Part shown: positions 13,793 to 27,350 of the stretch, piece after piece | How the letters are laid out: each line of letters begins with the position of its first letter | Numbering within the stretch: the first letter of the stretch is position 1 | NCBI GenBank assembly: GCA_963281155.1 | Contig: CAUJLY010000006.1 | Span: 6,758,001 to 6,822,000, forward strand | Reading direction: 5' to 3' | Length of the DNA stretch: 64,000 nucleotides | From: Rhabditophanes sp. KR3021 | Lineage: Eukaryota; Nematoda; Chromadorea; Rhabditida; Alloionematidae | Position numbers and translations under genes: made by a program | Notes under the pieces: generated by a model | What the model saw: the letters and a program-made list of their open reading frames with translations, nothing else | What the model was told of the DNA's origin: nothing | The model's database searches: none

Positions 13793-14561
13793 GCTAGGAT
13801 TTAATCATCGACCAGTAAGTTCCTATTAATCGCAAACATTTCCGGTTTATTAAGAATTTAATTTAAATCATATACGCATATGTGGCCGAATTTGGTACAT
13901 TCGTTCAAGCTTTACATGTTTCTTTCACTTTTTATATAAATAAATAAGTATATTATATAAATTTGAACTTTTTATGCAAACTTAATTTGATAATTTTTAG
14001 CACTCACTCCCCAAATAATACTTAGTTACTTTTGCTAAATATTATAGGGGTCTTTGGGTTCAAACATACTATTATTTGGTAGTTTAAACTTTTTTATTAG
14101 AATGATAACTTTGACCAAGGTTTAATCGTAGGGAAATGCCTAGGTTGTCTAGGCTGCCAATAGGTTTTGTAGTTTTGGTTAAATGTGCCACAAATTTATA
14201 ACAATGCTTTTCATGATCTTTAGATGTAAATATCCATATATCTTACTCAAAGAAATAGACCATTGTTATTGCCGTTTATTATATTCATTATTTTGCACAT
14301 TTAAAAGTTGCGGTGTTTTATTTTGACAAACTTTTTAAGCTTTCATAGAAGATAATATCATCTATTGTTAAAAAAATCCAAATAAGTACATATGAAACAA
14401 TAACAATGTACTTTTGCTTATACATTCCTTAAAATAGGATGTTTATGATGGTGTACATGTAGTAGATCAGATGTCTTTACAAGCAGATTTAGTTATGGAA
14501 CAACAAAATTATGCCCTCACTAAACACATATTTTTACCAACCATTACAAATACATCCAAAT
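13793..14561 (+). CDS. Candidate microexon plus exon, unknown gene
   Basis: Two plus-strand exons with compatible phases. The 22-base microexon 13793-13814 is bounded by TTTTACCCACAG and GTAAGT and reads (x)LGFNHRP. It ends in phase 0 and could join 14438-14561, which follows AAAATAG and reads DVYDGVHVVDQMSLQADLV and on to an FLPTITNTSK segment before a possible donor GTGTAG. The frame closes with TAA at 14573 if no splice occurs. Another good acceptor (AATATTTCAG) before 14615 would continue in phase 1 into a Cys-rich frame. The amino-acid mix looks coded. Possibly the upstream part of the gene that owns the exon at 15466; the phases do not connect directly, so at least one exon is missing. 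Confidence 0.35.
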
Positions 14562-14752
14562 GTGTAGCTTCATAATTGTGAACGTTTTGGCCCAAGAGAC
14601 TAGTAATATTTCAGGCTGCTCTAGGAATTGTCCCCGTTCATCCATAAGCAACCCATGCAACAAACCATCGTCATTTTCTTTAACTCTATTTATAATTTGT
14701 TCCTGAAGCTGTTTTTCGTGTTGTTGCTTACTATTAGCCCAAAAAACACATT
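14544..14752 (-). CDS. Candidate minus-strand exon, charged helix
   Basis: An open minus-strand frame of about 69 codons with no ATG at its head, so only readable as an exon entered after AAAATAAG. It encodes KQQHEKQLQEQIINRVKEN and then LLHGLLMDERGQFLEQPEI, a Lys/Glu/Gln-rich probable helix that does not look like a chance AT-rich frame. It ends in TAA at 14544, overlapping the plus-strand exon candidate at 14438-14561, so at most one strand is likely coding across the overlap. No family recognised. Confidence 0.3.
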
Positions 14753-15465
14753 CTTATTTTTAAGGTTTAATGAGAGAAGCTTACAAGCTCTACAACATTT
14801 AAAATGACAAACTCAACTAGCTTTTTGCTTTTAAGGCTAAATTTGTTTGTGGTACGCCTTGGCTCAATTATTCACAGTTTTTAGGTGTAACAATGATTTT
14901 GATGAATAAAATATTAGTATTTACAAGCTCACATTAAATGAAAGTTACGACAACTTTTACATTTAAAGAATGTTCCATTTTTGACTTCTTGTATAATACT
15001 CACACAAACAAACCTTCGTATAAGCATATAAAACTATTTTTGATCAAATCTGTCACATTTTTTAAAATAGGAAATAAAATTCTTTGATTTATTACTGTTA
15101 TTCAGTATATTTATTGGTAAAGAAGTTACTTGTTATTTACATTAAACAAAATATAATTTTAATAGAACGCGCTCATTTTGTGTTTTTGAATAAACCATTA
15201 AAGAAATTCATTCCTATCATTTGCCATATATTCCTTTATAATATCAAAATAATGTAGTCTAAGAAATTCATTTTATCAAAGCAGCTACAATACTTGACTA
15301 CATTTCGCGCATAAAATTTAATTAACTAAAATTTATTTTATAGCTAACTTTAATGAAAGTTACAAATTTGATAATAAGAACTTTTATTGGCAATTAAGCA
15401 TTTTTTATATTTTCTGTTCATCAATAAAAAATATCTTCAAAAAGATAGTTCTAATTTCATTTTAG

Positions 15466-16210
15466 CTACATGCTAACTCTTTTTGGTGGCATCAAACATA
15501 GCAACCAAAATACACAACAATCACCCAATCTATCGTCGTTGAACAAATCAGAAGTTTGCAAAAACAATTTGTTCCAAATAATTCTTGGTTCCCGCAGACA
15601 TAGTAGTGCTACTTTTGCTTCTAATGCTGATACTCCCTATATTAGCAATAACAATAATTGTATTACAATAAATAAGCTCGATAATATTAAAAATTTAAGT
15701 AACAATTTAGTGCCTGTTCACAAAACAAATCCTAATTCCATTATTATTTTTGATAACAACAACATTCCGCTAAATAATAGCAAGCTTGAAAGGTGTGAAA
15801 TTTCCTCACCTAAACTGATTAAACCAAAACAACCAGATAATTCTATTATAACCAACCATATTGAGCAATACTCCAATGATGATGAAACTTTGCCTTTAAC
15901 GGCACACAAAATAGTTTCAACGGTGTCTGGAAAACGACATTCTTCAGCAAGCAACAATAATAACTATAATGATCAAGTTGACAAACATATTAACAAAGAT
16001 CCAGCTATAAAAAATAAAAATCCTATAGATACTAATAATACATTTGCTTCCACTTTTAACAGAAAAAGAACTTCACCCTTAAGACCATTAATACCTCCAA
16101 CAGGCGGATTAACAACTTTTTATCCCAGACAGCCTTCCAGTGCAGCTTTACTACCACAACTGTTTGGTAGTGGAGGTCCAATCAACTCTCAACAATCTTC
16201 ATTTGCTTAC
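15466..16210 (+). CDS. Internal exon of an Asn/Ser-rich protein, unidentified
   Basis: A 745-base exon bounded by TTTCATTTTAG and GTAAGT, open throughout, with clearly higher GC than its surroundings. If translation starts in this exon, the ATG is at 15470; the frame also allows entry in phase 2. The product is low-complexity: poly-Asn runs, Ser/Thr and Pro clusters, and three basic motifs (GSRRHSS, SGKRHSS, RKRTS) of the kind phosphorylated by basophilic kinases. It ends with a Pro/Gly-rich stretch including LIPPTGGL and LLPQLFGSGG and leaves in phase 0. No folded domain is visible, so this is a disordered part of a larger nuclear or signalling protein (inference). Candidate neighbouring exons lie at 13.8-14.6, 17.3, 19.8-20.1 and 21.1 kb; none can be joined to it with certainty. 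Confidence 0.65.
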
Positions 16211-17266
16211 GTAAGTTTTTTGACATGTAATGGTTTACTTAAATTTGGGTTAAAATTAACAACAAATCCTTAAAAACTTTATTCAAATATATTAAAAATT
16301 TTACTTGATATTGTAGCCATTAAATAACAAAAGAGACATGACGTGTACTTTAAAATTGTTACAAAAAATACTTTGTTCGCAGAACAAAAAATTATACAAT
16401 AAAAGAAATATTATATTTAAATAGAAGCTTACTTTGAACTTTTGGTAGCTAAATACCCCTATTTTTGGTTCCTTATTTAAGGTTGAGAAAGTGTATAATA
16501 GGTTATTTTAGAAGTTTTTCATTTTTAGTTTATCTTTATTTTTTGCATTGTTCCTAGTTTAGAAATATTTTGAATATAAAACAAATGAACTTGATTTGAA
16601 TAGTAATGCCTAATAAATATATTTGCATTGTTTTTTAAGCTGATTGTTGGAAGTGAAATTTTTCGGAGGAAGTATTAAATGATTGTTCAAAATTGAGGCA
16701 ATTATTATTTATAAAATTTGGTAATTATTCGTGGATTGAGTGTTGTGCCTCAAAAGCAAACAATTGTTGATTACGACAGGAAGAATCTTCAATTTCCATA
16801 AAATAATAGACATTGTTAGATTCATGAATGAATTAATTGACTATATTAATATGATTATTACTTCGTATCATATTGATGGCCTATTCCGCAAATTTAGTTA
16901 AAAGCAAACGAATATACTGTCGTGCTCTTGACGTAACTTTTATTCTAGAGATGCCTTTCACATGGTCAAGACTCTAGATGTTTAAAGGCAAATCATTACT
17001 ATATTATCATCACCAGTATCAAATACCCATCCTACTTTGTTTTTTCCCACATTTACAACTCTGAGTATGAGACAATTCAATTAAAGTAACCTAAACGATA
17101 TGGGGTTTCTAAGTAAAAAGTATTGTTATGGTTTGAGGTGTCAACGGCAAAACTTTAATAACTAATCATAACAAAGGTTCGTATGTCTTCCAATTGTCAC
17201 ACTTAACCATTTTACTGTGCCATCTTTTCAAAATCATATTGACAATTATTTTATGTGGGTTTTAAG
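16211..17266. other. Probable long intron
   Basis: Follows the GTAAGT donor of the 15466-16210 exon. Short open stretches occur near 16.3 and 16.75 kb on the plus strand but lack a donor or stop within a few codons. Nothing else is recognised. Confidence 0.4.
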
Positions 17267-17363
17267 TGATTCTTCCTCTAAATCCGAATCTAACCCTGAT
17301 TCTTCTAGTACTAGTATCAGCCAACCATTTCCATTTTTGTGCCCAAGTGCAGTTTCACACAAG
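17267..17363 (+). CDS. Candidate internal exon, Ser-rich, unknown gene
   Basis: Acceptor GGGTTTTAAG before 17267 and a strong donor AAG|GTAAGA after 17363 enclose 97 open bases entered in phase 2 and left in phase 0. The reading is DSSSKSESNPDSSSTS and then a Pro/Phe stretch FPFLCPSAVSHK. Ser-rich composition resembles the 15466 exon, suggesting the same gene, but the previous exon ends in phase 0 and an intermediate exon would be required. Confidence 0.4.
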
Positions 17364-19847
17364 GTAAGATTCAAAGTATTTGTAAGAACATTTATTGTAT
17401 AAAGTACATCCATAAACTTTACGAAATTGAAATAATATTGTGCCTCATTACGAGAATATCAAAGACTTTAAACAATCAGAAATCCAAACAATGCCTAAAT
17501 TGACCATTTTAAACTATTTAAAGTCAATTGGTAATTACTTTATTTTATCCAACATACGATTAAATACACCCAAATATCCTTTCAAAGCTTTAGTCATTTA
17601 AAGCCAGAGTTGATAATATAAAGTTTAGTAATAAAATGACAGTAAATTTTTTGATATATATTATTTTATCGTTCAAAAGTAAATTAAAAAGTTTATTAGA
17701 AAACAAAAAACTCGAAGCTTTTTTACTTTGACCATAACTTTATTATGAAACTTAGAGAGTGCTAACTTTTTTATATTTTATTAAGGTTTAACTTGAAAGT
17801 TTGCCTCTTTTATTATTTAAATAAAAATTATTTTGTCAATGGATGTGTTCTAAAGGAAGAATAGATTTTAGGGCGCGGAATATAGATACATTGTTACCGC
17901 TATCTTCTTCCTTTACCATTGAATTTTATATATCTCTTCATTTTTATTAGATTTTATCAAAATTCATTTTAAATATCACTGATTACTGATTCAAATACTT
18001 TTTCATTAACTATCAATTTTCCAAAAATATGTTTTTTCTTTATCATAACATTAATTTCCTGGAATGAATAATATGATAAGTTGCGCCCTACCACATAATT
18101 TAAACCTTAACTTCTTCGGATAACAATGCTTAATATATAAATACATATAACTAAACGCATGTATGACTTTTTTATCACTTCTTTTTGTTTCTTCCTTAAC
18201 ATATCTTAGAAAGTTAAGGTCCAATGATTGTGTTGTTTGGGTAGTTGTGTGTCCTTACACGTATAATTCTTCTATTTTTATATAATGTGTTATATTATCT
18301 CCATACCAGTGATAATAAGGCACCGAGTATTTTAACAAAAATTGCCTTTCTTACCCAAATGATATAATTATTGAGAAGACACATTTCTATTATTTTATAC
18401 TATGTAACTCATACAACAATTGCATGCGAATTTTGCAACAACTACTCTAAGATAACACCATATTAGGTTTAAAAAGTAAAATCATTAAACAATAGCGTAT
18501 TTTTAATTAATATAAAAATTATCTTAATCGCTTTTAAACAATGATTATGACTACACCTAAGAAGTTCGAAAACTACGGCTTCCTTATCAATACATTTGCT
18601 AAGAAAAATTCCACTTCATTGAACAACTTAAAAATAGTAAAGGAATTTTTAGTCGAAACAATATAATGCAAACTCTATATATACCTAAACAACATTGTCT
18701 TTAGCCTGTGGTCATTTAGTCAAGGGACATTGTATATAATCATTAACAAGTTAAATCTTTTAAATAAATTTCCTACTCTTTCTTTGTATGCTTTTTAGTT
18801 AAGCTGTAGATGGTTATATAGCTTTAGGTCCTAAGAAAAAGCATTTAGTTTCTTTTTTTCGTGTTACTTTTGGCACTTCATGACTAATCATAATGCCCTA
18901 TTCTAATTTTGTCTTCAAATGATGACACTTCTATTTTGGTTGCTAGCGTATTTTGACGTGCTTTTAACACTTTATATACCTCAGTTTTATCCACTTTTGG
19001 AAATTTTTATTTATTACACTGTTTTGATGCTTTGTTGGAAGAGTAAGCGATCAATTGGTAATGTTCCCATTATTGCAGAAATCTTTTATTTTTACTCATT
19101 TAGCAGAAATTTTCTTAACTCATAATAACACATCTTACTTACTTGCAATAACAAAAAAAGATGTCCAAAGTTAAGAAATTCTTTCTATATACTTATCTTA
19201 AGTAAAATGCATTTCAATTGTTTGACTATTTGACAATTCTATTATTTGATATATTCAAATATTCAATGTTTTCCTTAAAATAAATCATCTCTACTGAATG
19301 TTATTACTGAATATTATTTATATCCTCTATATTTATAAATGTAATAAGATTCATTAATTTGTTAAGTGTTCAAAATCCAAGTCAACATTAGGAGCCATTT
19401 AGAAAGTTAGCTTTACATGAATATATACAAATTTAAATTATTGTAACTTATCACTTTGTATTATATTCAGTCCAGACCTTCAGTTCTAATTTATTCAGCT
19501 TTATCATTTCTGACAAAATGCCATTTCGGTACTTTAAAAAACATGTCTATCATATTTTGTCCAATTTTTACAAATTAAAAATACTGACATCAACTTTTTT
19601 TGGTCTTGTCATTTACTAGCTATCAAATGGCAACATATTTAATCAGTTAATGCTGTAGGCATAATTCCCACTAAAACAAATGCAAATATATTTAATTGCC
19701 TTTCAGATTTTATTTGTTTTTCCTTTGATTATAATACACTACTACTTGATTATTTTGATGTAATTTTTCATAAAATTAGCCGTATTATTGATGCTAAACA
19801 ATTGTTCATTTTCTTGTTCTACATTACTTTTTCAATTGTCTTTCTAG
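17364..19847. other. Probable intron or intergenic DNA
   Basis: AT-rich. Contains a 41-codon ATG-to-stop frame at 18541-18666 (plus) starting MIMTTPKKFENYG, and a hydrophobic chance-like frame at 18919-19125. Neither has supporting context; the first is compositionally reasonable but too short to claim. Confidence 0.4.
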
Positions 19848-20067
19848 TTTGCGCTAATTGGCAAAGCCTGTGAGGGTGTTGCACCAACAAAACTACAACC
19901 ATTCAAGTGTTAAGTTGATTTATTTGGATTTGGTTACCTTCACCGCGGCATATACGTAGTTACCAGTAGTCCTTGTTTTACTACCCCATAATAACATTAA
20001 TAATACCAAAGGCTGTACTTGGAATGACCAACATTTCCGTTAGCACAATTTGTCCTATTTACTCAAG
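19848..20067 (+). CDS. Candidate exon pair, unknown gene
   Basis: A very good acceptor (TTGTCTTTCTAG) precedes FALIGKACEGVAPTKLQPFK (19848-19908), followed by a possible donor GTTAAG. A second open piece, 19970-20067, follows CCAGTAG and ends at TCAAG|GTATAA; it reads through a hydrophobic segment with IIPKAVLGMTNISVS. The phases of the two pieces do not fit each other without adjustment, so only the first is reasonably supported. Same strand as the exons at 15.5, 17.3 and 21.1 kb. Confidence 0.3.
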
Positions 20068-21114
20068 GTATAACCTCAACTCGCTTTTAACAACATTTCT
20101 CTTGTAATCAAAATGTTGCAAGTGATGATGTAATACACCACATCCTCTATTCTTTGAACCATGAAGTTCACATCCCTGTTCATTAAGACCTACTAAAAAT
20201 GTTAATTTCCTTTGTTATTAAAGTTACAATTTTTAATTTTTAACTGTTAAAAAATACACTTATTTCAATTTCGCTAACGCACTTTGCCACTCATTTATTT
20301 GTTATTATTGTTTTAGAGTTTTCACTCAACTTTTTTTATTACTATTAATTTTTGTTGTTACAAGAATAATATAAAAATAGGAAAAATCCATTTTTGTTAC
20401 AATTGAAGTTTATAATGAGTAAGAAAAGTTTCTTCAAAACAACACTAAGATATCCTTCAATCTCCACCCTTTCTTTGCGTTTCAGCTGCTTTAGTTGAAA
20501 AAATACTCGCAACCACTTTTATTAAACTATTCTGTAATCCAAGCCTTTTCTTATATGCTTTTACGTGCCTATAACCATTTTTGTTAACGACACCAAAAGC
20601 TTAATTTTCATAGCTATGTATATTATATGTCCTCAAATCATTGACCTTTTTCTATATACCATTAATATGATTGCTTTAAATACTTGAACTAAACTTTTCC
20701 TGATTCAATATTGTATTACTTTAATCAAGTTTAATTTAAATATTCCCACAAAACTTTATGCATTTAATCCAGACATTCACGAGGTAGACTATAATTTGCT
20801 ACAAATGTTATGTTTAATATATAATCTTAGTAAAGACAAGCTTAAATTAGGCAAATTTTCTTGTTTTCAACTAACTATTAACCAACTTTTATAGCTATTT
20901 CGATCACTTATTTATTATTTAATATCACAGTTGCCTTCAATTCGTATACAAAAAACAACAACTTCTTTTTTAGCATATTTTAAAATATATAAATTATATC
21001 ATTACGTTTAAAATAACAAATCTAAAAGGTTTTGTTATTTGAAAAGCAACTTCTATTCCATACAATACATACACATTTTCTACTTAATTTTTGTGTAATT
21101 ATTATTATTCACAG
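20068..21114. other. Probable intron
   Basis: AT-rich, no convincing exon, repeat or RNA gene seen. Confidence 0.4.
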
Positions 21115-21276
21115 TAAAATAGTTAGTTATCAACGAGGCCAGCAAACTAACTTGTTTGGTGCAAATAATCAAGATAAATGTTTTCTTTGTTTTCAAACTC
21201 AGTCTAATGCTGGTGTCTGGAAACAGGAAACATTCTTTACCGTCACCATTTTCCAAGCATGTTCAAAGCACACAAA
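21115..21276 (+). CDS. Candidate internal exon, unknown gene
   Basis: Bounded by ATTATTATTCACAG and AAA|GTAAGT, both good nematode splice signals. Entered in phase 2 it reads KIVSYQRGQQTNLFGANNQD and then a CFLCF motif, leaving in phase 2. An alternative frame of the same exon gives SGNRKHSLPSPFSKHVQS, which resembles the basic RHS-type motifs of the 15466 exon; which frame is used cannot be settled from sequence alone. No downstream partner exon was found before the innexin gene at 25.1 kb. Confidence 0.4.
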
Positions 21277-22802
21277 GTAAGTATATTTTAATTCAGTTTT
21301 CCTACCACACTTTCATACCGTTTCAATTTTTATTGACCCAACAAATTTAATATAAACCGAGACAAGCTTAAATAAATTAAAGAATGCTTGATATATCAAA
21401 TATAGTCTAGATTGTTTGTACAGTATTCCATTTTTAAATACTTCAAGCATTCACTTTTTGGTACTACTAACCCAAATAAATAATTCCCTTTCATAATTTA
21501 ATTTTGAAGCATATTAGGAGTAAAAGATACTGATAGTTATCTGTTACCTAATCTAATGGGATATAAATGTATTGCATTTGGTAAAGCAATTTTTGATATA
21601 TCTTTTTTATAACTTTGACTGCTGCCATATTTCAATAAAACACTCACATATTTCTTAGAGGCTTGAATTTCCAAAAAAGTAACGATTCATGTCATAATTA
21701 ATTTTTTGAAATGACCATAACCTTAACTTCATCATATAAATACAATCTCCATACAAGAAATTAGATTATTGTGAGGGCAAACAAATCGTAACATGATGAC
21801 TAAAATCTCAAAAAACCTATTTTACAGAAAAGACTTGATGACACAATTAAAAATTCTTTCTCAAAAAACGTTTAGCCAAGCCATTTTGGATTATTTTGCA
21901 TATAAACAAATATATACATGTATACACTCATGATTTTCGATAAACCAAACCCATATTGGTATGACTTCAAATAATGGGTTTCTTTTTTATTCATCCCGAT
22001 GATTACATGGCATGATAAGGGAGGGAGTATTTAATAAAGTTCGCACAGAATAAATCCATTAATTATCAAGTTTTCAGTATTTATGAAATTATTTTGATGA
22101 CATACTTAAACAAAATGCCATTTATTAACAACCACTTTTATTTATATTTAATTGAATCATAAATATTAAAAAAAGGATAGTCAGTTTAAAGTAAACTCGT
22201 ACTTATCGAACAAAGCTGGTAATTATAAATAAAAAATTTGCTTGTGAAATGTTCTGTGAAAATTTAATGGTAATTAACTGAATATTGTCACAAAGTAAAA
22301 ATTGAGTTGCCACAAAAAATGCCTTTTTATGCAGATTCTTAATGTTTATTTTTTTTGATGCAGTTAGATGATTTTATTGACCACATATATTTGTAATATT
22401 TATGCCAACAGGTTGTATATTCATAAAGGTGTGTATATTTATGTTGCATGGCATATTATACATAAAGATATAATAAATAATTTAACAGGAAATGTTGTAC
22501 TTTAGGGCGTATGAGCAATTGTTCAGATACTTATATTTTGTTAAATTTAACTGATTAAGCATTGCATTTTTCATGATAATTCTATATAATTATGAATAAA
22601 AATTAGGGGTTCTTTGAATAGCTTCAATTGATGTTTTAAAAGACATTTTACTTTACATTCGTGCAAGTGAATGACACTAAAATTAAATGCTTTGTATTTT
22701 GATTGATAAATGCACAAATCAAGATTCCCGTTAAATTAAGAAGAAGCGTATAAATCTAAAGCTAATTAGGTCTCATTTGTCTTTAATCTAAATGTGAACA
22801 TA
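21277..22802. other. Intergenic or intronic, nothing recognised
   Basis: AT-rich, no frame with splice context, no recognisable RNA gene or repeat. Confidence 0.45.
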
Positions 22803-23164
22803 TTATCTCATTTTAAATGGCAATGATTTTTCTTTCTTTATTACAAATGGCTCAATTAAGAAGAATATAAATTTATATCTTTTGAGAGGACTAAAGCTCT
22901 CTTTATCTTTTAATATAAGAATATTGAATAGACAAATTGAGGGAAGAGCAACAACCCCCTGTTGATTAGGTGAAATAAAAATGAGAAGAATTTGATAGCC
23001 TTTTTTGTAAATTGATAATGCTAAATTGGCAATAATTAGTTCACTCATTTGATAAAAATAAGTTTTTTTGTTTACTTGAAAGCGATTTTCCTGATAAATC
23101 GTTCTAAATGAAGTAAGTGGTAGTGAATAAATTAATGTCTTATTTACATCATAAAGAACCAATG
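22803..23164 (-). CDS. Long open minus-strand exon, hypothetical
   Basis: Open for 120 codons after an acceptor-like ATTTTAAG, ending TGA-free in a TAA at 22803. This is about the longest frame outside recognised genes, close to what chance would give once in a window of this composition. It starts LVLYDVNKTLIYSLPL and has a hydrophobic middle (LLIFISP, ICLFNILIL). The first internal ATG is about 38 codons in. No family is recognised. It may be a single-exon orphan, one exon of a gene, or chance. Confidence 0.28.
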
Positions 23165-25085
23165 CTTAAAATTAAGATTATATATGAATATGTACAAAAT
23201 GGCACGGCCAAGAAGTTTTATTTTCCACCTTGTTAGTACATTATAAGCTACTAATAGATACGTGGAAATTTATTTATTAATAATCACAGTCAATATAGAG
23301 TGCTAAGTAGTACGTGTTAAGATTCAATATATTTGTACGTTATATATGCAGTTTCACTCATCCTCTCTTAGTAGGATACACGTGAAAAGATGTGCATCCG
23401 TATATATATTCATCCGTATGATTTATATGTATTATTCTCGAACTTTTGAGTAACTATTATCACATGTTAATAACTTAAACTCAATTTAACCAAATTTGTT
23501 TCCTGCTTTATTCACTTTTCAAAAGCGTTATGCCTATATTTTACTTTAAACTTGCACATTCTAAACTGTAAAATACAAAGTATGTTCATGTTATCAATTA
23601 TTTTTGCGCAATCTTGTCAAAATGAGAATGATACATTATAAGCCATAGATATCGAGAACCTTTTGTTTTCTAGCAACACAATATGTTCAATTATTCTCGA
23701 TTTAAACTTCCTTATTATTTTGTCAACTTTTGAGATTTAACTTTTATTAATTAGGAAATGATAGAAAAGGAGTTTGCAAATATAGATAAAAAAAATTATA
23801 ACCTATTAATTTTTAGTATATCAAATATTTACTTCACTTATAAGCTTTTGAGATTGAATATTCAGTAAGTAGATTCTAATTTTGCCATATTTGCAAATTG
23901 TTAAACTACTAAGAGAATTCGGAAAAATTAACTAAAAGGTATTTGAAATATTCGCCATCTTAAATTATCACTTTTTGCCATACATTATGTATTAATAGAT
24001 AAACTTTATTATTAGTAGATTCGATTATTTTAAACAGGTTTAACATTTGTCATAAAATATATGCCATTAAAGTGCCAAATAAAAGAAATTTAGTGGTCTT
24101 GGATGAATGAATGGTTTAGCGCACAATTGGAAAAACTTTTTTTCCAGAAAGGCTCTTAATAAGGTAACTTTGAAATTTTAAATGAACTTGTGCAAGTTTA
24201 CAACTTTAAAAGAATCTCATGAAAGTTTAATGTATGTACTTATTGTAATTATTTTACATACCCATTATAATTTTTTAATCATCATATGATGGGATGTTAA
24301 CGTTTTTAATATATTTCACCTATTATCTCAAAGGTTGCTGAAAATGAATGCCCTTGTTGATATTTATAAAAATTACTGTATTAAATGATAGTGGCTCACT
24401 TCGTTGATAATTTCAAATAGCACAAATAAACATGGGGGTAAAATTTAAAAATATACATATTTATTTTCCTGAGTTTCGTTAAAATTATGAGGTTATTTTG
24501 ATATGTAGCAGGGGTGGCAATAATACGTCTTAGAATAATGGATATATATCAAGCCAATAATATGACTTATATAATTATAGCAAATTTTTATATATTTAGA
24601 GGATTAGGTTATGTTAATGTGTGAGAAAAATACATAATCTAATCGAGGGTGTATTTCAAAAAATGAAATTTGTTTTTGTTGGTACAAATGGGTAATGTAA
24701 TAAAGGGAAGCTACTATTATTACTAGACGAATGGTGATTATGTACTAGTTTACAATTTAATGTGTGTGAAGTGGAGTGTGTTAGGTGATATCCTTTATCT
24801 GGAAGTAAGAAAAGGATATGGCTAAGATGTTCGCACAAAAAACAAAGAAATAATTGAGAGAAAAGTCTGGATGATGCTTATTTGACAACATTTCAGCCAT
24901 TGGTGTGCAGTACAAAAACACACATCTTTACAGATATGTCAACAGAGCCTATTGCTTATATCTCCTCCAACTATTGCTCCATCTTTTTCAACTTGATCTG
25001 AATAAATCCAATTTTGTACAGATCCTTTCTGAAAAAATCCAGCTACCAGACAAACAAACACCAATCTTTTTGATCTCAGTGGTTC
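23165..25085. other. Intergenic DNA and innexin upstream region
   Basis: AT-rich to about 24.89 kb. From 24897 (after AACATTTCAG) to 25079 the GC content rises, as in transcribed sequence, and there is a good acceptor TTTTTGATCTCAG at 25079. All three frames of 24897-25014 fail to join the innexin frame in phase, so this stretch is best read as innexin 5' untranslated exon, or as an upstream exon whose frame I could not resolve. Confidence 0.4.

Positions 25086-27350
<2,265 letters not shown>

Noticed and set aside
18919..19125. 68-codon hydrophobic plus-strand frame
   Set aside because: Composition (Phe, Leu, Tyr, Ile) is that of chance frames in T-rich DNA and it lacks splice or promoter context.
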